A stretch of DNA of 64,000 bases from an uncultured Draconibacterium sp. (GCF_963677155.1 NZ_OY781884.1:4150501-4214500), one strand, 5' to 3'; positions 47,389 through 56,576 are shown, counted from the first letter of the stretch. Program-made: numbers and translations. Notes: generated by a model not told the origin, from the sequence alone.

Positions 47389-49455
47389 ATGAAAAAAATA
47401 AGTTCAATACTATTTATTCTTCTTTTATCAGGCTCATTGTTTGCACAGCAGACTTTTGAGTGGGGAGTAAAAGCGGGGAGCCAGGGTTCCGATGCAATAA
47501 ATTCGATTACCGGTATTGGCGATGACATTTATGTAACCGGTAGATATACCGGAACTTTTGCATCGGCTAACGAAGAAATAGAAGGTATTGCAATGACGGA
47601 TATCTACCTGCTGAAGCTAGACCGTAAAGGGAATACTAAATGGATACGTTCAATAGCAGGAGAAGGATCGGGGGATGGAAGCCGGATTATAGCAAATGAG
47701 AATAATATCTACCTGGGAGGAACCATCTCGGGAACAGTCAAAAATGGCAAGAATGAGTATAGTGGAGAAGGGCAGGCGTTGTTTATTACTTCGTGGAATA
47801 AACAGGGAAAGATAAACTGGTTTACGCGTCTTCCTTTTATGGGTAATGCCACTTTTGATGTACTGGAAACTGCTCCTGACGGCTCGTTGCTGGCCGGGGG
47901 TATGCTTAGTGGAGTTATGGTGGCAGGCAAGGATACTTTGTCGAGCAGGCCGGGAAGACGCGCTTATACTTTTACAATCTCACCAGAAGGAGAATTAATC
48001 AGTGCTGTCCTATCATCAGGGAAAGGCGACAACCGTTTAGTCGCGGCCAAATATGGCACTAACGGGGTTCAATACCTGCTGTTTAATACATTTGGGTGGA
48101 TGACTTACGGAAAAGCCCCAATACTTTTTAAGCAGAAGGAGGATTTTAAAGGCCTGGTACTGGTTAAAGAAACAAACGGTGAAACAAACTGGGTAAAATA
48201 TATTCAGGGCGATGATTATATAGAGGGAGTACAACTGGCTGTTTCGGAAGATAACAGCGTAACGGCCTGTATTAATTACAGTAAAAATATAACGCTCCCC
48301 GACACTACCCTTAGTACCTCGGCACTTGAAGATGTGGTTATTGTCAATTACAGTGGAGCAGGCACCCAAAACTGGCTGAAACAACTAAAAAGCCCCGTGG
48401 TATGTTATGCTATGGATGCTTTACAAACCCGTAACGGCAAACTGTTGTTAACCGGCTACTTCAGGGATAAATATTCTTTTGGCACCGATAATATCCTGGC
48501 CGATAATGATAATGCAGAAGAGAGTATGTTCCTGGTACAGCTCGATAAAAAGGGCGAACTAAGCTGGCATGATCATCCGGGCGAACAGGCGTCAGCCTTT
48601 GGAAAGTCGCTGACCATTGGCAGCCAGGGTGATATTTACATGGCGGGCGGGTTTAAAAACGAAATATCGTTTAACGGGGAAAAGCTAACATCGGCCGGAA
48701 AAGAAGATGTATTGGTAGCCAAATATTTTAACTGCGAACAACTGGATGTAACCATTAGTGATCCCGGTCCTCTTTGCCCGGGAGCTTTAGCCGAACTAAG
48801 TGTTTCCGGCAAAAGTTTTGAAAGCTTTCTGTGGAACGACTCGGTTTGGGGAGAAACCTTCTCGGTGCTTAGTCCGGGGGATTATTATGTTGAAGCGTTT
48901 GATTCCAAAGGCTGTAGTGTAAAAGATACCATATCAGTAGAATGGCCGGAACTAACAGGATTGGGACTTCCTGCCAGCATTACGGTAAGCCCGGGAAATG
49001 AAATCGTATTAACAGCCAGCGAAGGGTTTTCAGATTATTTATGGAACGATGGAACCTCCGGGGCAAACGTTACAGTCCGGTACGATAGTAAAAAAGATTC
49101 TTCCATTCTTATACTTACCGCAGAAACATTTGAAGGCTGTGCTGTAAGCGATTCTACAACAGCACATTTTTCGAAAAAAGGAGGGGCGGGTATGCTGTAC
49201 AGCGTTTCACCGCTAAAAGTCTACCCCAATCCGGTACAGGAAGAGCTGTCGTGGTACTATCAAACAACTGAGCCTGCAGATATAATTGTAAAACTATTTG
49301 ATGATAAAGGGAGCCTGGTTTACCAGGATGTAATCGGGAATTATATTCCCAGTTCGGTACAAAACATTGATATGAGAGGTATGGTTAGCGGGAATTATAT
49401 GCTAAGCCTGATAATAGGGGAAGATAGCTTTAACGAAAAAATTATAAAGAATTAG
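47389..49455 (+). CDS. T9SS-sorted beta-propeller-like (SBBP-type) protein
   Basis: 688 residues, signal peptide ending LFAQQ. The first ~440 residues are repeats of the SBBP type (GIGDDIYVTGRYTGTFAS, IYLLKLDRKGNTKWIRSIAG, DVLVAKYFNCEQ), expected to form a propeller. Two Ig/PKD-like segments follow (LCPGALAELSVSGKSFESFL; VSPGNEIVLTASEGFSDYLW). The last ~80 residues are a type A sorting domain (LKVYPNPVQEELSWYY ... GNYMLSLIIGEDSFNEKIIK). It lies between two RHS-type genes with gaps of 24 bp and 2 bp. It is thus the only member of this operon with an outer-membrane export tag, and may be the surface anchor for the RHS products; that is inference. Confidence 0.85.
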   Translation: MKKISSILFILLLSGSLFAQQTFEWGVKAGSQGSDAINSITGIGDDIYVTGRYTGTFASANEEIEGIAMTDIYLLKLDRKGNTKWIRSIAGEGSGDGSRIIANENNIYLGGTISGTVKNGKNEYSGEGQALFITSWNKQGKINWFTRLPFMGNATFDVLETAPDGSLLAGGMLSGVMVAGKDTLSSRPGRRAYTFTISPEGELISAVLSSGKGDNRLVAAKYGTNGVQYLLFNTFGWMTYGKAPILFKQKEDFKGLVLVKETNGETNWVKYIQGDDYIEGVQLAVSEDNSVTACINYSKNITLPDTTLSTSALEDVVIVNYSGAGTQNWLKQLKSPVVCYAMDALQTRNGKLLLTGYFRDKYSFGTDNILADNDNAEESMFLVQLDKKGELSWHDHPGEQASAFGKSLTIGSQGDIYMAGGFKNEISFNGEKLTSAGKEDVLVAKYFNCEQLDVTISDPGPLCPGALAELSVSGKSFESFLWNDSVWGETFSVLSPGDYYVEAFDSKGCSVKDTISVEWPELTGLGLPASITVSPGNEIVLTASEGFSDYLWNDGTSGANVTVRYDSKKDSSILILTAETFEGCAVSDSTTAHFSKKGGAGMLYSVSPLKVYPNPVQEELSWYYQTTEPADIIVKLFDDKGSLVYQDVIGNYIPSSVQNIDMRGMVSGNYMLSLIIGEDSFNEKIIKN

Positions 49456-49457
49456 GT

Positions 49458-52400
49458 ATGATACGGATAAAACTATTTTCAGCTATTTTATTTGCCATAC
49501 TGGCTTTTTGTGGTAATGCCCAGGATGCTTTTGTTGAGAACAATTCGGTATATACCGGCACCTCGGAAGTGGTCGCAACACAAGAGGTAACGCTAAAACC
49601 AGGTTTTCATGCCGTTTCAGGTTGTAATGTAAGGGTTTATATCGGGAGTTACCCGGTAAGTAACTATAACGATCCTTCGGTTACTCATATCAATCAGTTT
49701 AATTCTTCGGGTAATAGCGGGCGAAATTACATTCATACCACCACCATGCTGGAGAATGTTACAGATGAAAATACACTGAGCAGTAAACTACGGATTGAAA
49801 CAATTGATTATTTTGATGGTCTTGGACGCCCCATTCAAAATGTAACAGTGCAAGGGTCTCCCGACAGAAAAGACATTATACATCCAATAGTATACGATGA
49901 ATTTGGCCGGGAAACAAGAAAATACCTGCCCTATATGGGAAGTAATACGAACGGGAGTTTTGTTTCGGGAGCAACATCTGCTTGTGCAACCTATTACAGT
50001 TCAAACAAAGGCTACCGAAACAGTGACACTTACCCGTATGACAGTATTATATACGAAAGTTCTCCGTTAAACCGGGAACTGGGAGTAGTCGGTTCAGGCG
50101 GAAACTGGCAGCAGCATGCTTCATCGGTTATCTATTCAACCAATAGTACCGCAGTTGAGGGATGGACTGTAACGGGAAATACACTTCTGTCGATATCATC
50201 GCGTAATTCTTCGATGTACCCGGCAAACCAGTTGTACATTACCGAATTTACAGACGAAGACGGGCATACTACCCGTGAGTTTAAGGATAAACTTGGCCGC
50301 GTGGTTCGCAAAGAAACCGATATTGATGGAGGAACCCTCCGTACGGCTTATGTTTACGATGATTTTGGGATGTTACGTTGTGTCGTACCTCCCCTGGCAA
50401 GCGAATCCAACCAAACGGGGTATTGTTATTACTATCTTTATGACGGGCGCAGGCGTATGATCGAAAAACAATTACCCGGGGCAGGGCCGGTTTACATGGT
50501 TTATGATGCCCGCGACCGTTTGGTGATGACAAAAGACGCGGTGAACGGCTGGATGGGCACTATCTATGATGCTTTGAACCGGCCGGTAATGACCTGCACT
50601 GTTCCTTCAGCATCCGGTACCGGCAGAAATACACTTCAAACTGCATTTAATGATTTTGTAAGTAATGCCCATGCCTCAAATACAGGAACTAACTTAGGTT
50701 ATACCGTGCCATCAAATATATTTACTTCCACTTCTTATGTATTCTCTGAAAGTAATGTTCAAACCGTAACTTTTTACGACAATTACAATTTCCTACAAGC
50801 TCCTGTTTTTGGTTCAGAAGCAGGGAATTATGCTTATAGCGGAGCCTACCTGGCAAGTGATCCTGCCACTAAATCAGAAAAAACCAAAGGCCTGGTTACC
50901 GGAACACTTACCCGTGTGATCGATAATGCCGTTTCCAATGGCGATAACCTGTTGTTAAGCGTTTCGTATTACGACGATTACGGCAGACCTATCCGGGTTA
51001 TTTCTGATAATCACCTGGGGGGGAAAGACAAGGTATATACAGACTATGACTTTGTCGGTAAACCTGAACTCACAGTTACCACCCACAATACCGACGGAAC
51101 AGGTGAAGACATTAAAATGACCAGTACCTACAAATACGATCACCAGGGGCGGTTTCTTACCGAAAAATTTAAGCTGAACAACGATGCCGAAATCACTTTG
51201 GTAGCCAACGAATACGGCGAGTTGGGGGAATTGGCCTCCCAATACCTTCACGGAACAACAACGGCTGAAAAGTTTAACCAGCGGGTTGATTATAAGTACA
51301 ACATAAAAGGCTGGCTAACCAACATGAACGAGGTGAATAATCTTGGCAAACAATTGTTTGGGTTAAGCTTACAGTATGGCGATGGCACGGGAGGTTTTTA
51401 TAACGGAAACATCTGGAAAATGGACTGGCAAAACAATGGAACCGGGCCCAAACGATATACTTTTGATTATTACCGTACCAATGGGCTAAAAACTGCAGGT
51501 TATGCTGATGGAAGCGGCTTTTCATCCAATACAAATGCTTTTAAAACCGAGTACTCGTACGATGGAAACGGTAATATCGAGAACCTGCAACGTAGCAGCA
51601 ACGGTAAGCTGATTGATAATCTGAATTACACCTATGTTTCAACCAGCAATAAGCTCAGAAGTGTTGACGATGTGGCATTGGCAGCTTATAAAGATGGAGG
51701 TTACAAAGAAGGAGTGATAAACTACAGTTACGACCTTAACGGGAATATGATTACCGATCATCGTGGAGTAGACATTGATTACAACTTTCTGAATCTTCCG
51801 AAAAGCGCAACCTACAACCAGGGGAATTACCTGGGGTTTGTCTATTCTGCCGGCGGAACCAAACTGCGTAAAAACGTTAATTCGCAAACGGCCGGCAATA
51901 AAGTAGTAGATTATGTTGGCCCGTTTTTATATGAAGATAATGATTTAAAGGTTATCTTTACCTCGGCCGGCCGGATTGTAAAAATAGTAGACGGCAGTAA
52001 TGTTCTTTGGAAATATGAATACAACCTTACCGACCATTTGGGTAATGTAAGGGCGGTATTTGCTGCACACAACAATGGTATCGCCGAATTGATGCAACAA
52101 ACCGATTATTACCCCTTTGGTATGGTATTGAACCAGCAGGAGAAAGTGCACCTTGAAGAGGTAAAAAACCGCTACCTGTATAATGGTAAAGAATTGCAGG
52201 ATGATAATTTTGGGGTAAGTCTGGATTGGTATGATTACGGCGCCAGGTTTTATGACCCGGAACTGGGACGATGGCACACTATTGACGCGTTAGCTGAATG
52301 GGATTTTTCAAATTCTCCATACCATTATGTTGCAAATAATCCAATGAGATATATCGACCCAGACGGTAATTTCAAAACAAAATTTAGAGCATGGCTTTGG

Positions 52401-53000
52401 AAAACTTTTAATGGTGGAGGACAAACTCTTAAGGATAATAAATCAGGAGAGTATTTTGTAAGCCAACGAAAAGAAAACAAAGGAGATGCCGACATAACTG
52501 TGAAAAGGGTATTCCGAGGGAAGAAAAGACGTTCAAGCGGTGGTGGTCATAGTGGAAGTGGACGTGGTTATAGGACAAAAGGAGGGATTCCTTTTACAAT
52601 GTCAGGCGGAGGCGTTTCACCAACCAATGTTCGGGCTGATAATCCAGATAATCCAGTCAATATTGATGATTTACTTCCTGCAATTGGTGGAGCTGGTGCC
52701 GGGCGTTTCCAGAAAAGCCCACTTGGCATAGCTCAAGGAATTGGGAAAACTTCAGATGCTATACAGGAGATGAATGGCAGTAAATCAGATAAAGAAATAT
52801 TAGAAGAACACGGAGGCAATAGTCCAAGTCCCGCAGATATGGTTAAGGTTAAAATAATCAGAACGATAGATGGGAAAATACGGTGGTGGGATGATGATGG
52901 TTGGGAAAGGGACACTGTCATTACCAAACAGGAATACGATTCTTTAAGGACAAATAAGATAATGCCATGGCATGATGTTTTGAGATATGAAAGAAAATAG
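49458..53000 (+). CDS. DUF6443/RHS repeat-associated core protein with variable tip
   Basis: 1180 residues, signal peptide ending GNAQ. A short N-terminal part (TQEVTLKPGFHAVSGCNVRV) is followed by DUF6443 (~100-230; LRIETIDYFDGLGRPIQNVT). YD repeats follow, then the RHS core (TDHLGNVRAVF, YYPFGMVLNQQ, YDYGARFYDPELGRWHTIDA, NNPMRYIDPDGN). After DPDG comes a ~200-residue tip that is Gly- and Lys-rich at first (KKRRSSGGGHSGSGRGYRTK) and ends MPWHDVLRYERK. I do not recognise its fold. Base composition drops noticeably from about 52290, at the core/tip border, as expected where tips are exchanged. The next gene overlaps by a few codons (ATG 52987) or starts 10 bp later (ATG 53011). Confidence 0.88.
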   Translation: MIRIKLFSAILFAILAFCGNAQDAFVENNSVYTGTSEVVATQEVTLKPGFHAVSGCNVRVYIGSYPVSNYNDPSVTHINQFNSSGNSGRNYIHTTTMLENVTDENTLSSKLRIETIDYFDGLGRPIQNVTVQGSPDRKDIIHPIVYDEFGRETRKYLPYMGSNTNGSFVSGATSACATYYSSNKGYRNSDTYPYDSIIYESSPLNRELGVVGSGGNWQQHASSVIYSTNSTAVEGWTVTGNTLLSISSRNSSMYPANQLYITEFTDEDGHTTREFKDKLGRVVRKETDIDGGTLRTAYVYDDFGMLRCVVPPLASESNQTGYCYYYLYDGRRRMIEKQLPGAGPVYMVYDARDRLVMTKDAVNGWMGTIYDALNRPVMTCTVPSASGTGRNTLQTAFNDFVSNAHASNTGTNLGYTVPSNIFTSTSYVFSESNVQTVTFYDNYNFLQAPVFGSEAGNYAYSGAYLASDPATKSEKTKGLVTGTLTRVIDNAVSNGDNLLLSVSYYDDYGRPIRVISDNHLGGKDKVYTDYDFVGKPELTVTTHNTDGTGEDIKMTSTYKYDHQGRFLTEKFKLNNDAEITLVANEYGELGELASQYLHGTTTAEKFNQRVDYKYNIKGWLTNMNEVNNLGKQLFGLSLQYGDGTGGFYNGNIWKMDWQNNGTGPKRYTFDYYRTNGLKTAGYADGSGFSSNTNAFKTEYSYDGNGNIENLQRSSNGKLIDNLNYTYVSTSNKLRSVDDVALAAYKDGGYKEGVINYSYDLNGNMITDHRGVDIDYNFLNLPKSATYNQGNYLGFVYSAGGTKLRKNVNSQTAGNKVVDYVGPFLYEDNDLKVIFTSAGRIVKIVDGSNVLWKYEYNLTDHLGNVRAVFAAHNNGIAELMQQTDYYPFGMVLNQQEKVHLEEVKNRYLYNGKELQDDNFGVSLDWYDYGARFYDPELGRWHTIDALAEWDFSNSPYHYVANNPMRYIDPDGNFKTKFRAWLWKTFNGGGQTLKDNKSGEYFVSQRKENKGDADITVKRVFRGKKRRSSGGGHSGSGRGYRTKGGIPFTMSGGGVSPTNVRADNPDNPVNIDDLLPAIGGAGAGRFQKSPLGIAQGIGKTSDAIQEMNGSKSDKEILEEHGGNSPSPADMVKVKIIRTIDGKIRWWDDDGWERDTVITKQEYDSLRTNKIMPWHDVLRYERK

Positions 53001-53010
53001 AAGCCCAATT

Positions 53011-53799
53011 ATGAAATACTTTAATATACTTTTGATTTCGTTAATATTCCTTTCCTGTAACAACAAGAAGGTAAATACTTTATCAAAACTGGAAGAAGAC
53101 ATTAAATATTATGAGAGTGGAAATATTAAGTCCAAAGGATATAAGCTTAATGGGCAATTTCATGGAAGTTTTATGGAATATTTTCCAGATGGGAACTTAA
53201 AGCTTGAAGCTTATTATAAAAATGGGAAGCAAGATAGTATTCAGAAAGTCTTTTTTGAGAATGGAAATATTAAGCAGACAGTTTTTTTTAAAGATGACTT
53301 GGTAGATGGAAAGATGGAGATATTCTCGGATAGCGGTATTCTGATTGCGGAACAGTACTTTGTTGTAATCAATGGGGCATCTGTGCCCAACCAACTAATT
53401 ACTTATGACGAGAATGGTAAAATAGATAAAGAGAATAGCAATTATTTTAAGTTGTATCCTCAAAGGGATACTATTGAATATGGCGAATCATATGAGATTG
53501 ACATAAAATTAGAGGCTTCTTATTATAATTTAAATATGCTCGTAATTATTGGTGAGCTTGATAAGAATTACGAACCTGTAAATAGAGCTAAAGTAGATAC
53601 ACTTTGGGATAGGTCTGACAATGAAGTTGACTTTAAAGTGAGTTATTCAACAAATCAATACCAATATGGCAGAAACTTAATTAGAGGGGTTATTTATGAT
53701 TACGCAAGTTATTATGAAGAAGATGACTCTGGTAATATAGAGAGAAGTATAAGACCTTTGTATTTTGAGAAAACTTTTTACGTAAAGGAACAAAAATAA
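53011..53799 (+). CDS. YwqK-like (MORN-variant) lipoprotein, candidate immunity protein
   Basis: 262 residues from ATG 53011, which places the lipoprotein signal (MKYFNILLISLIFLSCNN) at the N terminus; an in-frame ATG at 52987 overlaps the RHS gene. Four MORN_2-like repeats occupy residues ~25-110 (KYYESGNIKSKGYKLNGQFH, EYFPDGNLKLEAYYKNGKQD, FFENGNIKQTVFF, IFSDSGILIAEQYF). The C-terminal half is a beta-rich domain of unknown type (DTIEYGESYEIDIKLEASYY). YwqK/MORN_2 proteins are annotated as antitoxin-like and often follow polymorphic toxin genes. The position right after the RHS tip supports an immunity role, here at the periplasmic face. This is inference from context. Confidence 0.75.
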   Translation: MKYFNILLISLIFLSCNNKKVNTLSKLEEDIKYYESGNIKSKGYKLNGQFHGSFMEYFPDGNLKLEAYYKNGKQDSIQKVFFENGNIKQTVFFKDDLVDGKMEIFSDSGILIAEQYFVVINGASVPNQLITYDENGKIDKENSNYFKLYPQRDTIEYGESYEIDIKLEASYYNLNMLVIIGELDKNYEPVNRAKVDTLWDRSDNEVDFKVSYSTNQYQYGRNLIRGVIYDYASYYEEDDSGNIERSIRPLYFEKTFYVKEQK

Positions 53800-53825
53800 T
53801 ATATTGGAAGAAGAAGATAAAAGCA

Positions 53826-53850
53826 AAACGCCCGGCAATGCCGGGCGTTT
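53826..53850. terminator. strong intrinsic terminator
   Basis: AAACGCCCGG (53826-53835) pairs perfectly with CCGGGCGTTT (53841-53850), closed by a further C-G pair and a 3-nt loop. It lies 26 bp after the YwqK-like gene. Its symmetry also suits the minus-strand regulator remnant that ends at 53857. Confidence 0.85.
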
Positions 53851-53856
53851 CTGTTT

Positions 53857-54143
53857 CTATAATACCAACTGTTTCAGTTTCTTTTTAGTAATAAACGCAT
53901 CCAGAAAAACCTTCACCACATTTTTATCTGCTTCCGGCAGTTTTTCAATGCTCTTAAACTGGTTCAGGAGTTCTTTATCAGTTAAAGAACTTTCTGCAAG
54001 GTCATCAGAAGTGCCGTTTGTGAGGTAATCTGAAGAAACGCCAGTGCGTTAGCCAGTTTTGCCAACACTTCAGCCGAAGGCTGTGCGCCTTTTTTCTCGT
54101 ACCTTCCTACCTGGGTATAATGTATCCCAACCAACTTCGCGTA
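53857..54143 (-). pseudogene. truncated, frameshifted XRE-family regulator
   Basis: On the minus strand AKLVGIHYTQVGRYEKKGAQ then PSAEVLAKLANAL is the second half of an XRE helix-turn-helix. At about 54040 one base appears missing. In the next frame the expected continuation follows: GVSSDYLTNGTSDDLAESSL, TDKELLNQFKSIEKLPEADK, NVVKVFLDAFITKKKLKQLV, stop at 53857. The first helices and start codon are absent, replaced by group II intron sequence. Such regulators control their own operons or act as antitoxins; this one is dead. Confidence 0.75.
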
Positions 54144-54211
54144 TGATGGGAGACTATCAAGTACGGTTCTGTGAGAGGTTTAGGGGTGAAATTCCCCTTT
54201 ACCTACTCGAC
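54140..54211 (+). mobile_element. 3' tip of a group II intron (domain V part and domain VI)
   Basis: GATGG-GAGA-CTATC forms a tetraloop hairpin of the domain V type, followed by AAGTACGGTTCTGTGAGAGG, the conserved 3' side of domain V and linker. Then AGGGG/CCCCT forms a domain VI stem, ending ACCTACTCGAC, a typical intron 3' end. The catalytic 5' strand of domain V and everything upstream (domains I-IV, reverse transcriptase) are gone; XRE-gene sequence is joined there. It cannot splice. The 3' border falls inside the stop codon of the minus-strand tail-fibre-like gene. Confidence 0.7.
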
Positions 54212-55097
54212 ACTTTTTCTCTAATTTTTCGAACCTTTCTTGTAAGTCAAAAAGTTTTTTATTTAGTAATTCTAATCTATTAATTTTTTCAGCTTGTTTC
54301 CTAATTTTCTTTTCCTGCTGGATTGTATAAAGTGTTAATTCCTCTATCTTTTGAAGAAGTTTTGAGTCCATTTTTCCAAGCAAAATTCCATTTTCTTCAA
54401 CTTCTTTTGCGCTCGGAATATCCTTAAGGTGCCCCTTTTCTTTTATATGTTTTTCAACTTCTTTCAATGTTGGTAAGTTATAATCATCATAAAAAACGAA
54501 GTCAGACCAATTATCGTAGAAAGTGACTTTTACTTCTTCAGCAGCAATTTGACCTTTTACACCTAATTTGAAGCCTTTAGTATCTGATGTTCCAATACCA
54601 ACATTACCTTCTCCAGTAAGTACCATTACACTCTTTTGTTCACTTAAATTAGAGCTATTGCCTGTATGGATTCTAAAATCGATATAATTAGATTTTGGAC
54701 TACCTGTATGATTAGAATAAATAGAGTGATATCTAATATCTTGGTCTTTTCTGCCAAATCTAAGTTGTTCTGAGATTGTTGAGTGAGTCGGAGCACTTCT
54801 TAAATATGTCATGCCTAAAACATCCATTTTTCCTTTCGGACTATTTGTTCCGATTCCAACATTACCATTACGAAGTATTTTGATTCGTTCTTTTCCTTCA
54901 GTATAAAAGTTCAATCCGAAATACCCAGATAATCCAACATAATGATAACCTGTTCCAGTAATTCTTGACATTCCATAATGAGCAACAGAATTGCCTGACA
55001 CATCAAATGCATCATTTATGTTAAATCCAATTTTTGTTTGAGAATAAATTGCTGAATTCAATCCGATTAGGACAATTAAAAATATTGTTTTTTTCAT
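54180..55097 (-). CDS. secreted tail-fibre-like protein, C-terminus altered by intron fragment
   Basis: 305 residues, signal peptide ending AIYSQ. Tail-fibre-like body: NGNVGIGTNSPKGKMDVLG at ~80-98 and GEGNVGIGTSDTKGFKLGVK at ~160-180. Then the shared module in a slightly different dialect: SDFVFYDDYNLPTLKEVEKH, GHLKDIPSAKEVEENGILLG, LLQKIEELTLYTIQQEKKI, followed by a longer coiled coil. The sister gene at 57776 ends KLEKK-stop. Here KLEKK is followed by CRVGKGEFHP, and those ten residues are read from the group II intron fragment. The original stop was therefore lost to the insertion and a new one is used. An IS3-family element lies 32 bp upstream and is transcribed towards this gene. Confidence 0.75.
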   Translation of the reverse strand: MKKTIFLIVLIGLNSAIYSQTKIGFNINDAFDVSGNSVAHYGMSRITGTGYHYVGLSGYFGLNFYTEGKERIKILRNGNVGIGTNSPKGKMDVLGMTYLRSAPTHSTISEQLRFGRKDQDIRYHSIYSNHTGSPKSNYIDFRIHTGNSSNLSEQKSVMVLTGEGNVGIGTSDTKGFKLGVKGQIAAEEVKVTFYDNWSDFVFYDDYNLPTLKEVEKHIKEKGHLKDIPSAKEVEENGILLGKMDSKLLQKIEELTLYTIQQEKKIRKQAEKINRLELLNKKLFDLQERFEKLEKKCRVGKGEFHP

Positions 55098-55168
55098 GTT
55101 ATTTTCTGTGTTTAATTTTATGGTTTCGCTGTCTAGTCCTAGAATATGGCTACAGGTTAAAAATTAAA

Positions 55169-56026
55169 TTAAGCTGCCTCATTATACACGTTTTGAGGCG
55201 TTTTATAGTCTAAAGATAAATGAAGTCTTTTGTTATTGTAAATATTGATTGCATTTTTTGTAGCACGCTTAGCCTCTTTTAAACTAGCAAATGTTTGGTC
55301 CAGGAAAAACTCATCTTTTAAAATACCATTAACACGTTCAGCAATAGCATTCTCATAACAATGATTTTCTTCGGTCATGCTAATTTTGAAGTCTTTGTTT
55401 TTTAATATTCTGACATATTGATTAGAGCAGTATTGAGCTCCACGGTCAGAATGATGGATCAATCCATTGGCAGGCTTTGCGTTTGCCAGGGCCTTTTTGA
55501 GAGCCCGCAAACACCCAGCCAGCTCAAGAGAGTTGCTAATATCGTAACCAACAATTTTTCTTGAGTATAAGTCAGTAATGAGAGCTAAATAGCAAAAGCC
55601 GTTGTATGTTCTGATGTAGGTAATATCGCTAACCCATACCTGATTTGGCCTTGTTATTTTAAGGTCTTTAATCAAATTATTGTACTTGTGAAAATGATGA
55701 TATGAATCGGTTGTTTTACAACTTGTTTTCTTACGTACAATCAACATGTCGTATTTACGTAAGATCCTGTAAAGTTCATCACGTCCAACCTTTAATCCCA
55801 TTAGATTAAATGTTATATGTAGCGCCATCATCAACTTTCGAGTACCAACGCGCGGTTGAGTTAGTCGCTCATAATTGACAAGCTTTATGACTTTCTTTTC
55901 TACTTCTAGTCGGGCAGCACTCCTCTTCTTGTATTTATAATAGGCATCCCGATGTAGTCCAAAGCATTGACAAGTCGTCTCGCAACTTGCCAGCTTTGTT
56001 TTTTTTGCTGTATCAACTGCTTTCAT
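55169..56026 (-). CDS. IS3-family transposase OrfB (DDE domain), copy 1
   Basis: 285 residues. The rve/DDE integrase core is intact: D134 in WVSDITYIR, D194 in HHSDRGAQYC and E230 in ENAIAERVNG, with the D-(35)-E spacing typical of IS3. The N-terminal ~100 residues form the HTH_21-like domain (CQCFGLHRDAYYKYKK). In this family the active enzyme is an OrfAB fusion made by -1 frameshifting near the end of orfA. The OrfB start overlaps the orfA stop (TAATG). Identical in protein sequence to copy 2 at 58843, so transposition was recent. Confidence 0.93.
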   Translation of the reverse strand: MKAVDTAKKTKLASCETTCQCFGLHRDAYYKYKKRSAARLEVEKKVIKLVNYERLTQPRVGTRKLMMALHITFNLMGLKVGRDELYRILRKYDMLIVRKKTSCKTTDSYHHFHKYNNLIKDLKITRPNQVWVSDITYIRTYNGFCYLALITDLYSRKIVGYDISNSLELAGCLRALKKALANAKPANGLIHHSDRGAQYCSNQYVRILKNKDFKISMTEENHCYENAIAERVNGILKDEFFLDQTFASLKEAKRATKNAINIYNNKRLHLSLDYKTPQNVYNEAA

Positions 56027-56397
56027 TAGCGTTTCTTGCCTAAATTTTTTTTTAATTCTTCGGCGTTTTTGAAACCTAGTTTTTCAGCTGATACTTCAAG
56101 ATATGAATCCAGTACCAACTGGTCCAGATCTTTCTTAACAAGGGCTTCTTTGAGCTTTTTAACTTCTTTTTGTAGTGCTTTAATTCTGGTGATTTCGTCT
56201 TTAGTTTCCACGTTTATACGAGTGTTCATTAAGTCAGTTCTGTTGTATTTTTTGATCCATTCATTGATTGTACTGTTTTGAATGCCATAAATACGTCCGA
56301 GCTGCCGTTTGTTATACTTACCGGTACTAAGTTCGGATAAAATTTTGAGTTTGAAACTTTCCGAATAACGTCTGTAAACTTGATCATTTTTATACAT
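56026..56397 (-). CDS. IS3-family transposase OrfA (DNA-binding), copy 1
   Basis: 123 residues. Helix-turn-helix of the HTH_Tnp_1 type (FKLKILSELSTGKYNKRQLG, IYGIQNSTINEWIKKY) followed by a leucine-zipper-like coiled coil (IKALQKEVKKLKEALVKKDL) that would mediate multimer formation. It binds the IS ends. Near its 3' end a run of nine A in register A AAA AAA offers a -1 slip that leads without a stop into OrfB. Confidence 0.93.
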   Translation of the reverse strand: MYKNDQVYRRYSESFKLKILSELSTGKYNKRQLGRIYGIQNSTINEWIKKYNRTDLMNTRINVETKDEITRIKALQKEVKKLKEALVKKDLDQLVLDSYLEVSAEKLGFKNAEELKKNLGKKR

Positions 56398-56576
56398 AAT
56401 TACATGAATTATGTAGCCTTTATTCCGGACGAGTCACGCTTGTGTCTAACGTGAACTTGTATGAGTAGTGGCAGAGTGTGTGACACTTACAATGTACTCT
56501 TGATGAAGTCTGAGGAGCTACAAATGTTGATATTTAGCACTTTTCCTGTCATTACTTATATAAAGTGTTATAAACT

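Larger units (their letters stand above)
55130..56436 (-). mobile_element. IS3-family insertion sequence, copy 1 (1307 bp)
   Basis: Bounded by imperfect inverted repeats starting TGTCTAGTCC (left border, 55130) and TGACTCGTCC (right border, read inward on the minus strand), both ending GGCTACA after 25 bp. Outer ends are TG/CA. The 3-bp sequence CGC flanks both sides (55127-55129 and 56437-56439), a target duplication. It sits between two tail-fibre-like genes. Same length as copy 2; encoded proteins are identical. Confidence 0.92.

Noticed and set aside
56036-56281. 81-codon frame antisense to IS3 orfA (also 58588-58833)
   Set aside because: Shadow frame present in both IS copies; no independent support.
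56437-56576. Possible integron attC site (GTCTAAC fits RYYYAAC)
   Set aside because: No matching GTTRRRY partner at the right distance and no integrase; the array of genes has signal peptides and operon spacing rather than cassette structure.
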